A stretch of 11,457 nucleotides of DNA from UBA11612 sp963976395 (lineage in GTDB: Bacteria > Pseudomonadota > Alphaproteobacteria > Rhodospirillales > Rhodospirillaceae): the NCBI GenBank assembly GCA_963976395.1, contig CAXBLG010000093.1:1-11457 (forward strand), written 5' to 3'. Below are positions 1 to 6,800 of the stretch, piece by piece. The position numbers and the translations under genes are program-made. Numbering within the stretch: the stretch's first letter is position 1; every line of letters begins with the position of its first letter. The notes beneath the pieces are model-generated. The model was not told the origin of the DNA, made no database searches, and was given only the letters and a program-made list of their open reading frames with translations.

Positions 1-540
1 ATCGTCCGAACCGACGGTCGTCAACCTGTCGGTCGAGGCATTGGCCCGGCCCTGGAAGCGCGCGATGTCCTCGCCGTCCTGCAAGGAAAACTGGGGGCGC
101 CGCATGACCTCCGAGCGCGTGCTGTAGCGCTAGCAGCCGCGTTGCTGGAGCTTGGCGGTGCCGCAGTCGATGGTGCGGGTGCAGACCTGGCTCGGACTAC
201 GCTAGCCAACGGCCAAGCTTGGAATAAGTTCCAAGTCATCTGCGAAGCCCAAGGCGGCATGCGGACACCACCCAATTCAGTGCATTGGCAACCGATATTA
301 GCTGGCAGGTCAGGGCATGTCATTACCATCGACAACCGGCAGTTGGCGCAGGCGGCCAAGTTGGCCGGGGCTCCTGACGCGAAGGCAGCGGGGTTGGAGC
401 TGCACACGCCACTTGGTTGCGAGGTAGATACAAATACTCCTCTTTTTACCCTCCATGCTGAGACTCGTGGTGAGCTCACCTATGCCTTGGAGTACGTAGA
501 AAACCACCCGGACATCGTCAAAGTGGGAGACATAATGTGA
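1..540 (+). CDS. Thymidine/AMP phosphorylase family protein, C-terminal part (5' end outside window)
   Basis: The frame is open from base 1 to the TGA at 538-540, giving about 179 residues; the rest of a protein usually near 500 residues lies upstream of the window. The first visible residues, DGRQPVGRGIGPALEARDVL, match the conserved C-terminal half of long, archaeal-type nucleoside phosphorylases (DeoA/AMP phosphorylase group). The end (GHVITIDNR, QLAQAAKLAGAP, LHTPLGCEV, PLFTLHAE) matches the C-terminal alpha/beta domain of that family. Members cleave a nucleoside or nucleotide with phosphate to give base plus (deoxy)ribose-1-phosphate or ribose-1,5-bisphosphate; the substrate cannot be told from this fragment because the catalytic N-terminal half is missing. 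Its stop codon overlaps the GTG start of prs (bases 537-540), so the two are almost certainly one operon and translationally coupled, which suggests ribose-phosphate salvage. Family is confident, exact activity is not. Confidence 0.85.
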   Translation: MVRTDGRQPVGRGIGPALEARDVLAVLQGKLGAPHDLRARAVALAAALLELGGAAVDGAGADLARTTLANGQAWNKFQVICEAQGGMRTPPNSVHWQPILAGRSGHVITIDNRQLAQAAKLAGAPDAKAAGLELHTPLGCEVDTNTPLFTLHAETRGELTYALEYVENHPDIVKVGDIM

Positions 541-1421
541 AGCCGCTTATTCTCTGTCGCACAGGTCATGAAAATATTTCTGTTAGTTTGGCGACTCTTC
601 TTGATGCCGAGCACGGGGCAATAGACTCGCGTTGTTTTCCAGATGGCGAGACCTACATCCGCATTGGCGCGCCAGTTAAAGGTCGTAAAGTCGTTATTGT
701 TGCTTCACTTGACCGTCCGGACGACAAGATTTTGCCGCTGATTTTTCTGGCAGCGACAGCGCGTGACTTGGGAGCAACAGAAGTCGGCCTCGCCGCCCCT
801 TATCTCCCCTACATGCGGCAGGACAGACGCTTTCGAGAGGGGGAGGCGCTGACCTCGACTTACTTTGCCCAAATTGTCAGTCGGTGGGTCGACTGGCTCG
901 TGACCGTCGATCCACATCTCCATCGGCATTCCTCCCTATCTGAGATTTATACAATTCCCGCTACATCTCTCAGCGCAACGTCCCTGGTGTCTGCATGGAT
1001 AAAGACGCATGTCGATAGGCCAGTTCTTGTCGGCCCAGACAGCGAAAGCGATCAATGGGTCGGCGCTGTCGCTCGCGATGTCGGTGCTCCTTGCATTGTC
1101 TTGGAAAAAACTCGCCGGGGCGACCGAGATGTGACAATCCATATTCCGGATGTGGTTCGCTGGTCTGATCATACGCCTGTGCTGGTCGATGATATTATTT
1201 CCTCTGGCCGCACTATGGTAGAAACCGTTAGAGGATTATTGGCACTTGGGATGAAAGCCCCGGTATGCATCGGTGTCCACGGTATCTTCGCAGAGACGGC
1301 GTACGAAGACCTTGTCGCTGCAGGAGCTCAAGTGATTGTTACCTGCAATAGCGTGCCGCATCTGTCGAATGGTATCGATCTGTCTAGTTTGATCGCGGAA
1401 GGCATTCGGAACAGAAAGTAA
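537..1421 (+). CDS. prs: Ribose-phosphate pyrophosphokinase (PRPP synthetase), 294 aa
   Basis: The product makes phosphoribosyl pyrophosphate from ribose-5-phosphate and ATP in the cytoplasm. Visible family marks are FPDGETYIRI (residues 34-43), the ATP-loop motif RQDRR (94-98), the catalytic-region DPHLHRH (125-131), GPDSES (167-172) and the PRPP-binding loop PVLVDDIISSGRTM (214-227). At 294 residues it is slightly shorter than the housekeeping enzyme (about 310-315) and diverged from it, so it may be a second copy specialised for this operon. The start is GTG at 537, inside the stop of the phosphorylase gene (GTGA overlap). A GGGAG ribosome-binding site at 525-529 with a 7-base spacer supports it; the ATG at 535 is out of frame. 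Pairing with a nucleoside phosphorylase suggests the two act consecutively on ribose phosphates released from nucleotides (inference). No clear terminator follows. Confidence 0.9.
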   Translation: MKPLILCRTGHENISVSLATLLDAEHGAIDSRCFPDGETYIRIGAPVKGRKVVIVASLDRPDDKILPLIFLAATARDLGATEVGLAAPYLPYMRQDRRFREGEALTSTYFAQIVSRWVDWLVTVDPHLHRHSSLSEIYTIPATSLSATSLVSAWIKTHVDRPVLVGPDSESDQWVGAVARDVGAPCIVLEKTRRGDRDVTIHIPDVVRWSDHTPVLVDDIISSGRTMVETVRGLLALGMKAPVCIGVHGIFAETAYEDLVAAGAQVIVTCNSVPHLSNGIDLSSLIAEGIRNRK

Positions 1422-1916
1422 CGTACGCAAAAATTGGCCTTAACAAGTGCGGTTCGGATTGCAGAACAACATTAAGGAGAAATGAGCGGCTTTGAGATGT
1501 CTTTTTATTGGACCTTGAACGGGACACTTTTTGGTGATTTCTGTAAACATCGACGAGGTAAGATGAGCTCAGTCGATGATCATCTTATCGCGTGATATAA
1601 GCGGTCATCGTTCTTGGAGTGGCAACACGATCTTTAGAACTCAACGTCCGTATCAAGCCGACCATTTTTCAATGGTGTAAAATCCAGAAAATCATAACAA
1701 CTCTAATGGCATACAAAGTGCACCGTACGATGGGGTGATCTCATCGGATTACAATCGTAAAACACTGGGAGAAAACACAGGACGTCGTTGGCAAAGTTGA
1801 AGCGATTCTGCAGCGCATTAGGCGATTACATTAGTGATGGTCTCATATTTGACCAGGCATCAGCTTTGGTTTCCCACCCAATGCCTTGACGCCTAAAAGG
1901 GAAAGTTAGTCTACCG
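1422..1916. other. 495-base intergenic gap, no convincing gene
   Basis: This AT-richer stretch has stops in all frames. The only small frame with any support is 1482-1595 (+), 37 codons. It has AAGGAG only 2-3 bases before its ATG, a poor spacing, and the product (starts MSGFEMSFYW) is not recognised. CCTTAA at 1438-1443 pairs with TTAAGG at 1472-1477 and would cover that ribosome-binding site. A stem-loop lies at 1557-1589 (separate entry). No tRNA or insertion-sequence end was seen. The cls promoter should be here, but no good -35/-10 pair was found. Confidence 0.5.
1557..1589. repeat. Inverted repeat / stem-loop in the prs-cls gap
   Basis: TAAGATGA at 1559-1566 pairs with TCATCTTA at 1580-1587 around a 13-base loop, and one further G-C and one G-T pair extend the stem to 10. 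Inside it lies a perfect 10-base palindrome, GATGATCATC (1575-1584), so two alternative pairings compete. No run of T follows, which argues against an intrinsic terminator. It could be an operator or chance. Confidence 0.4.
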
Positions 1917-3038
1917 ATGATAAGCAATCATTCGGATCGTGTTGGTGGAAGAATTGCTCCGGCTGACGCAGCTGACTTTCCTATGCGAAATCACATTTTT
2001 GTTGAAGGAGATGAGCTTTATGACGCCATGCTTGTCGATATTGGAGCTGCGCGACGCCGTATTTTGATCGAGACGTACATTTTTCGGGAGGACCATATTG
2101 GTAAAAAGTTTTTGTCGGCGCTATGTCAGGCCGCCGAGCGTGGCGTCGTGGTCGCAATGCGCGTCGATGCCTTTGGCTCTAAAGGCCTGCTTTCAGCCAA
2201 GGCGCTCTACTCACTCCGTCAAAGCGGAGTTGAATTCAAATGGAGCCGTAGATGGACCTGGCGCCATCCTTTCCGCTACAACCGCCGAAACCACCGTAAG
2301 CTTCTCATTGTGGACGGTCGGGTAGCCTATTTAGGAGGTTTCAATATTGGTGACGAAAGCTCCTTTACTCATTTTGGCGCAGAGCGCTGGCGCGATACGC
2401 ATATTCGGCTGATTGGTCCAATTATCGAGCGCGCGGCTTTGCTGTTCCGAGATTTTGCCGACGACCGGCAATGCAGGCAATTGGAGTGGAAAGGAGAGTC
2501 ACTGTTAATGCCAAATTACGGCCTTGCTTGCCGCTACAGATTGCGATGCTTTTTGCACGAGAGTTTCAGTGCGGCCAAACGGAGGATATGGCTAACAAAT
2601 CCCTATTTCGTGCCAGATCGCCGTACGCAAAAGCACCTAATGGCCGCAGCCCGCCGTGGCGTTGATGTGAAGCTGATTTTGCCCGGCAAGAGTGACGTGC
2701 CAATTGCACGTTGGGCGGCGCGAGCGTCCTATGCCAACCTCCTCAAGGCGGGTGTAAAGATATACGAATACGGAAACCGTTTTCTGCACGCGAAGACAGC
2801 GCTCATCGATGAAGGGTGGTCAACTATCGGGACCTCTAATCTCGATTACCGCAGTTTTTTCGTAAATTATGAGCTAAATCTATTCTCTCGATCAGCCAGT
2901 ATTAATCAAGAGTTGTCCGCCATTTTTTCAAATGATCTCCTGCGCTCAACCTCCATTTCACGAACGTCATGGTCCAAGCGAAGTCGCCTCGACTACATCT
3001 TCGAGTTCATTGGCTGGGTGGGGCGCCGCTGGCTTTAG
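1917..3038 (+). CDS. Phospholipase D-superfamily cardiolipin synthase, 373 aa
   Basis: The protein has the two HKD motifs that define phospholipase D-type phosphatidyltransferases. The first is NHRKLLIVDG (H126, K128, D133), followed by GGFNIGDE. The second is HAKTALIDEG (H291, K293, D298), followed by GTSNLDYRS. The order and spacing match ClsB-like cardiolipin synthases, which join two phospholipid head groups at the inner membrane. There is no N-terminal membrane anchor, unlike ClsA, so it is probably peripheral; basic clusters (RRWTWRHPFRYNRR, 111-124) could contact lipid head groups. At 373 residues it is close to the usual ClsB length. The start at ATG 1917 has only a weak, distant AGGGA (1898-1902); a later in-frame ATG at residue 23 is possible. 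It stands alone on the + strand. Other phospholipase D-fold transferases are possible, but lipid synthesis is the best reading. Confidence 0.85.
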   Translation: MISNHSDRVGGRIAPADAADFPMRNHIFVEGDELYDAMLVDIGAARRRILIETYIFREDHIGKKFLSALCQAAERGVVVAMRVDAFGSKGLLSAKALYSLRQSGVEFKWSRRWTWRHPFRYNRRNHRKLLIVDGRVAYLGGFNIGDESSFTHFGAERWRDTHIRLIGPIIERAALLFRDFADDRQCRQLEWKGESLLMPNYGLACRYRLRCFLHESFSAAKRRIWLTNPYFVPDRRTQKHLMAAARRGVDVKLILPGKSDVPIARWAARASYANLLKAGVKIYEYGNRFLHAKTALIDEGWSTIGTSNLDYRSFFVNYELNLFSRSASINQELSAIFSNDLLRSTSISRTSWSKRSRLDYIFEFIGWVGRRWL

Positions 3039-3088
3039 TTTCCATTTTGCGCAATTGAGCGGATGGTTATTGATGTTGCGTTGATAAA

Positions 3089-3304
3089 TTGGCCACAGCT
3101 GTATCTTTAAATCGCTCAGACGGCCGCCGCGATCTTGTTTCTACCTTGATACAATGCGAACAAGCCCCCTCTACGGAGAGAGAGGCTATTGTTTTTAGGA
3201 ACAACCAGTTTTTAGGGGCCGTGAAATCAACGATACCAAATTTCAATCAGCTTCTAGCTTCAATGGCAACCGGGCAAGAGGAGCGGGCAGGGCGCGACGA
3301 TTAA
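3089..3304 (+). CDS. Weak small ORF, 71 codons, unrecognised
   Basis: This open frame starts at TTG with no visible ribosome-binding site. The translation has an ordinary, soluble-protein-like composition (for example NFNQLLASMATGQEERAGRD at its end) but no motif I recognise, and there is no in-frame ATG before residue 60. Its last 45 bases overlap the end of the better-supported small - strand gene at 3260-3427. It may be a decayed gene or chance. Confidence 0.2.
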   Translation: MATAVSLNRSDGRRDLVSTLIQCEQAPSTEREAIVFRNNQFLGAVKSTIPNFNQLLASMATGQEERAGRDD

Positions 3305-3427
3305 GTACACAATAGTGTACGTAATCCATCCCGCGATTCCAGCTGTAACGATGACGCCAACCCAAGGATGACGAGGGGGCCGTATTCTCAGCCAGTCGTT
3401 GAATCGCTCAAGCAAACTGCTTTCCAT
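3260..3427 (-). CDS. Small single-span membrane protein, 55 aa, unrecognised
   Basis: ATG at 3427 is preceded by AAAGG with an 8-base spacer, good for a small gene, and the frame ends with TGA at 3260-3262. The N-terminus (MESSLLERFNDWLRIRPPRH) is amphipathic and basic. One hydrophobic segment follows (PWVGVIVTAGIAGWITYTIV and on, residues about 21-45), then a short tail with two Cys and a final His (APCPLLLPGCH). The layout, with a positively charged cytoplasmic start, one membrane helix and a short periplasmic end, is typical of small accessory membrane proteins. It lies 219 bases downstream of the Met-rich gene on the same strand and might be the last gene of the copper operon or separate. 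The tail could bind metal, but that is speculation. I recognise no family. Confidence 0.5.
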   Translation of the reverse strand: MESSLLERFNDWLRIRPPRHPWVGVIVTAGIAGWITYTIVYLIVAPCPLLLPGCH

Positions 3428-3646
3428 GGAATACACCTTTCAGGCGTAAAGCGCTGCGTGATCTCCTACCCGCCGATTTACCACTCTATACGATTTCCCG
3501 CCAATCGTGAGGAGCCGTGATCGCCATAACTTCGCCAGCCTGGGCCGAGTGGACAACATGTTGAAAATATACAGCGAGGCTTATTGATTAGGCCACGGCT
3601 TTAATAGCCTGTCATAGCCTATGCGAGCAGGGCTGAGACCTAGTTA
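3428..3646. other. Gap downstream of the Met-rich gene
   Basis: There is no gene in 219 bases. ATAGCCT occurs twice, 10 bases apart (3604-3610 and 3614-3620), and CATAG-C-CTATG (3613-3623) is an odd-centred palindrome. Several GGCT/AGCC short pairings are possible but none is followed by a T-run on either strand, so I call no terminator. Confidence 0.35.
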
Positions 3647-4042
3647 TTAGTCGGTCTTCTCATCCTCCGGCTTGCCCATTTTCATCAAATGCTGGCCCAT
3701 CGTCATCCGGTGCTGCCCCATTATCTGTTCCATCATCTCTTGCATCATATCCATGCGTTCCATCATCTGACGCATCTGGCTCTGCATATTTCCACTCATC
3801 GCGCCGTCTTTTTGGCCCATCATGACTCGCATAGACTGCATCTGTTCGCGCATCATTGTCATATGTTCTTGCATCAGTTTGTGGCGTTCGGCGGGATTGG
3901 TAGTTTTCTCGGCTTGCTCCAGCTTTTCCTGCATCTGCTCAAGGCTATTGCCTTGGTGTTGGTGGTCATGTTGCTGCGCCATAGCCGACGATGCGATGGC
4001 GAATATGAAGACAGCAGAAAGACCGATTTGCCGGATAATCAT
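3647..4042 (-). CDS. Secreted Met-rich, His-containing putative copper-binding protein, 131 aa
   Basis: The start chosen is ATG 4042, preceded by AGGAG with about a 7-base spacer; the open frame extends upstream to 4099 but without such a site. Residues 1-22 (MIIRQIGLSAVFIFAIASSAMA) form a signal peptide with an A-x-A cleavage site before QQHDHQHQG. The mature part of about 109 residues has about 24 Met, largely as MM or M-x-M pairs in a Gln/Glu-rich, helical, coiled-coil-like chain, plus an N-terminal His cluster. Met-rich periplasmic segments bind Cu(I) in CopA, CopB and related proteins, so a periplasmic copper-binding or buffering role is inferred. It lies 47 bases after copB in the same operon. 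The copB product here lacks the Met-rich N-terminus common in CopB, so this small protein may supply it separately. I do not recognise a named family. Confidence 0.75.
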   Translation of the reverse strand: MIIRQIGLSAVFIFAIASSAMAQQHDHQHQGNSLEQMQEKLEQAEKTTNPAERHKLMQEHMTMMREQMQSMRVMMGQKDGAMSGNMQSQMRQMMERMDMMQEMMEQIMGQHRMTMGQHLMKMGKPEDEKTD

Positions 4043-4089
4043 GGGTTTTCTCCTCTTAATTAGTATATGATAAAATGCGACGGCCTCGT

Positions 4090-4836
4090 TTAGAACCACA
4101 AGCGAATACCGGCTACGAACGATACTTGGCTCGCTTTTTCCCCATTGTTTCGGGCAAAATCCGCAGTATCACCAATCGCTCGTGTCCATGATACGCCGAT
4201 ATAAGGGGCAAATTCCCTTCGAATTTCGTATCGTAAACGTAAACCCAGAGCTGCTGTGCTAAGGCCTGAGCCGACGCCATATTCAGGAGTATCCTGAAAC
4301 GCAAAATTCAGTTCGGCTCTGGGTTGGATGATAAGGCGCTGTGTAATGAGCAGTTCATACTCCGCCTCGACGCTCGCCTCGACATCGCCGTCTTCGCTGA
4401 CAAACGCCGCGGCATCAACCTCGAACCAATGACGCGCGAGACCCTGAAGACCGATCACTCCAAAAGTGCGCGATGGGCCCGGCTCAAAATCATGTCGGAT
4501 ACCGGCCTGCAGATCCCAATACCGGCTGATAGCTCGGCTGTAGAGGCCTTGGAGTTGCGCTTCGCCGAAATCGTTCCCATCGAACTGATAGTCGCCTTCG
4601 GTTTTGATCCAGAGTTTGTTATAGTCGCCGCCGAGCCAGCCTTGAGCATCCCAAAACAACTGCTGAGCGCCTTCGTTGGTTTGATATTCAAGCCGGTCAA
4701 CCACTACCAAAGAATAAATATCACCCCCTTCTGCGGCACGCGCGGAACTTGCAACAACAAGCGCCGCCATCGCCCATAAGGCCGTCTTAGTGATACCTCC
4801 GGCCCGTGCGCATGGTGTTTTTTTAGCGATGTCCAT
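4090..4836 (-). CDS. copB: Copper resistance protein B (outer membrane), 248 aa, short form
   Basis: This is CopB/PcoB family. After a signal peptide (residues about 15-35, ending SARA-AE), the protein goes straight into the conserved barrel: LVVVDRLEYQ (43-52), FWDAQGWLGGDYNKLWIKTEG, LQAGIRHDFEPGPSRTFGVI, AELNFAFQDTPEYGVGSGLS, LRYEIRREFAPYIGVSW, and a terminal aromatic, GIRLWF. The closing Phe is typical of outer-membrane beta-barrels. CopB works with CopA in periplasmic copper tolerance. Many CopB proteins exceed 300 residues because of a Met/His-rich N-terminal extension; that extension is absent here. The ATG at 4836 overlaps the copA stop by one base (TAATG), with GGAGG 10 bases upstream, so translation is coupled to copA. 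Confidence 0.93.
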   Translation of the reverse strand: MDIAKKTPCARAGGITKTALWAMAALVVASSARAAEGGDIYSLVVVDRLEYQTNEGAQQLFWDAQGWLGGDYNKLWIKTEGDYQFDGNDFGEAQLQGLYSRAISRYWDLQAGIRHDFEPGPSRTFGVIGLQGLARHWFEVDAAAFVSEDGDVEASVEAEYELLITQRLIIQPRAELNFAFQDTPEYGVGSGLSTAALGLRLRYEIRREFAPYIGVSWTRAIGDTADFARNNGEKASQVSFVAGIRLWF

Positions 4837-6716
4837 TATTGCCTAGCCTCCGCGACCTGATTAGACACGGAAACTACGCGGAACATGCCAGCCTTCATGT
4901 GATAAAGCAGGTGGCAATGGAACGCCCAGTCACCCATCGCGTCCACAGTGACCTCAGCTGAGAGTTTTTCGCCCGGTTTGATGTTAATAGTATGCTTGCG
5001 CGGTTTATGTGAGCCCATACCGTTATCGAGCTCCATCCACATGCCATGAAGATGGATAGGATGGTTCATCATTGTATTGTTAACCATGGTAAGACGCAGG
5101 CGTTCGCCGTAGTGGAAGGGGATTGGCCCCGTCACCTCGGTGAATTTTTTACCATCAAACGACCACATGTAGCGCTCCATATTGCCGGTGAGATGCAAGA
5201 TAATCTCACGGCTTGGCACGCGTGAATCATAGGCGCTATGGATATTGCGCAAGTCGGTATAAGCAAGCACTCGGTGATCCACGTTCTCAAGGCCGGTGCC
5301 CGGCTCACCTAGGCGATTCTTTGGCATCTCGGCAATTGCATCGACACCCACCTTGTTGAGATCCGGCGGCGTTTCTCCGGTGGTTGCGTAGGACACGGGC
5401 ATTGACGCGTTGTCATGTTCCGAATGGTCCATCTTCATTGACCCGGGCATATTGGCCATATCATGCTTGGGGTGATCCATCTCTGTCTTCTGATCCATTC
5501 TGGACATGTTGTGTCCTGCCTGCTCCATAGACTGATCAGACTCCGAGGAGCCCTGTCCGGACACATGTTTCATGGGTCCCATCCCCTGCATATCGCCGTG
5601 ACCCATGCCCATATCGGTCATGGTTAGGGTAGGTCGCTCGCGAAGTTCTGGAATGGGAGCGCTCATGCCGGCGCGAGGCGCGAGTGTCCCGCTGGCGTAA
5701 CCGCTACGGTCCATCGATTCCGCAAAGACCGTATAAGCAAGGTCATCTTTGGGTTCGACGATCACATCATAGGATTCTGCCACGCCCATTTGGAACTCAT
5801 CCACCGTTACGGGGATTACGTTCTGCCCGTCAGCCTGAATGATCGTCATCTGAAGCCCTGGAACACGGACATTGAAGTAACTCATGGCGGCGGCGTTGAT
5901 GAAGCGCAGTCTTACTCGCTCGCCCGGATTGAACAAGGCTGTCCAATTCGAACTTGGCGCGAGGCCATTGATCAAATACGTGTAAGTGGCGCCTGTGATA
6001 TCCGCAATGTCGGTTGGATCCATTCGCATCTTGCCCCATGCCATGCGGTCGGAAAGCGTGGCGGCAAACCCATGCTCGGAGGCGTCGCGAAAAAAATCGC
6101 CCACAGTTCTTTTCTGGAAATTGTAATAGTCGCTTTGCTTCTTTAGCTTGGCGAAGACATGATCTGGATCTTCGAATGTCCAGTCGGACAGCATGACCAC
6201 ATACTCGCGGTCATATGAGACAAGATCAGAATCTGTTGGATCGACAATCATCGGTCCGAACACTCCAGACTGTTCCTGTAATCCGGAGTGACTATGATAC
6301 CAATAGGTTCCGCTTTGCTTAAGCGTATATTGATAAATGAATGTCTCGCCGGGCTTGATGCCCGGAAAACTCACATCGGGCACACCGTCCATTGGGGCCG
6401 GCAATAGGATGCCATGCCAGTGGAGGGAGGTATCCTCATCAAGATCATTATGGACCCGAAGTGTAACGGTTTCACCCTCCTTGAATCGCAACAGGGGGCC
6501 AGGAATCGTTCCGTTGATCGTCTTTGCCGCGGTAGTTTTATCACCTATTTGCACGACGGTTCTGCCGATCGACAAATCAAATGTGCGATGGCCGTCAGAG
6601 GCGGTAGACGGCTGTAAGCTCACAACTTGCTGGGCCCATGCCGGAACAAGCGCGGTCAAGCCGGTTAGAAAGCCGCTGGCGGTCGCTGACTGGATTAGAG
6701 TGCGTCTGGAAATCAT
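4836..6716 (-). CDS. copA: Copper resistance multicopper oxidase CopA, 626 aa
   Basis: CopA is a periplasmic multicopper oxidase that oxidises Cu(I) and binds extra copper. It begins with a twin-arginine signal (SRRTLIQS, residues 3-10, hydrophobic stretch, then AWAQ), so it is exported folded through Tat. Copper-site motifs are all present: HWHG (99-102), HSHSG (141-145), HPIHLHG (552-558) and HCHLLYHMKAGM (600-611), which gives the type 1 ligands Cys601, His606 and probably Met611. Residues 366-440 form a Met/His/Asp-rich insert (GMGHGDMQGMGPMKH, MDHPKHDM, MDHSEHD), the usual extra Cu-binding region. I prefer ATG 6716: GGAG at 6723-6726 has a 6-base spacer. The TTG two codons earlier (6722) is an unlikely start. 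A possible promoter lies just upstream (6738-6765). The length is typical of CopA. Confidence 0.97.
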   Translation of the reverse strand: MISRRTLIQSATASGFLTGLTALVPAWAQQVVSLQPSTASDGHRTFDLSIGRTVVQIGDKTTAAKTINGTIPGPLLRFKEGETVTLRVHNDLDEDTSLHWHGILLPAPMDGVPDVSFPGIKPGETFIYQYTLKQSGTYWYHSHSGLQEQSGVFGPMIVDPTDSDLVSYDREYVVMLSDWTFEDPDHVFAKLKKQSDYYNFQKRTVGDFFRDASEHGFAATLSDRMAWGKMRMDPTDIADITGATYTYLINGLAPSSNWTALFNPGERVRLRFINAAAMSYFNVRVPGLQMTIIQADGQNVIPVTVDEFQMGVAESYDVIVEPKDDLAYTVFAESMDRSGYASGTLAPRAGMSAPIPELRERPTLTMTDMGMGHGDMQGMGPMKHVSGQGSSESDQSMEQAGHNMSRMDQKTEMDHPKHDMANMPGSMKMDHSEHDNASMPVSYATTGETPPDLNKVGVDAIAEMPKNRLGEPGTGLENVDHRVLAYTDLRNIHSAYDSRVPSREIILHLTGNMERYMWSFDGKKFTEVTGPIPFHYGERLRLTMVNNTMMNHPIHLHGMWMELDNGMGSHKPRKHTINIKPGEKLSAEVTVDAMGDWAFHCHLLYHMKAGMFRVVSVSNQVAEARQ

Positions 6717-6737
6717 CTCCAACTCCGTAGTGGCATC

Positions 6738-6765
6738 ATAATACTAGTGAGTCTAAAGACGGCAA
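6738..6765 (-). promoter_or_regulatory. Candidate copA promoter with palindrome in the spacer
   Basis: On the - strand, TTGCCG (6765-6760) and TATTAT (6743-6738) are 16 bases apart, matching sigma-70 at 4 of 6 and 5 of 6 positions. Transcription would start near 6731, leaving the GGAG of copA in the leader. The spacer holds GTCT-AA-AGAC (6751-6760), an exact four-base-arm palindrome that could be an operator. This would let copAB be expressed apart from the upstream DUF2231 gene. It is a by-eye match only. Confidence 0.3.
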
Positions 6766-6800
6766 AAGTGGCGCCGCGTTACAATGTAGAGCAAAAATAA

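Noticed and set aside
21..479. Long - strand open frame of 152 codons
   Set aside because: It lies opposite the phosphorylase gene, has a low-complexity Ala/Ser/Arg composition and no family features.
1422..1916. Possible insertion-sequence remnant in the prs-cls gap
   Set aside because: No terminal inverted repeats, target duplication or transposase-like peptide could be identified by eye.
3689..4063. Open + strand frame rich in His (124 codons) that looks like a metal-binding protein
   Set aside because: It is the antisense of the Met-rich gene: ATG on one strand reads CAT (His) on the other. No ribosome-binding site, and the - strand gene has a signal peptide and a good start.
4324..4779. 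+ strand open frame of 151 codons
   Set aside because: It is antisense to copB, which is a clear family member; composition and start are not gene-like.
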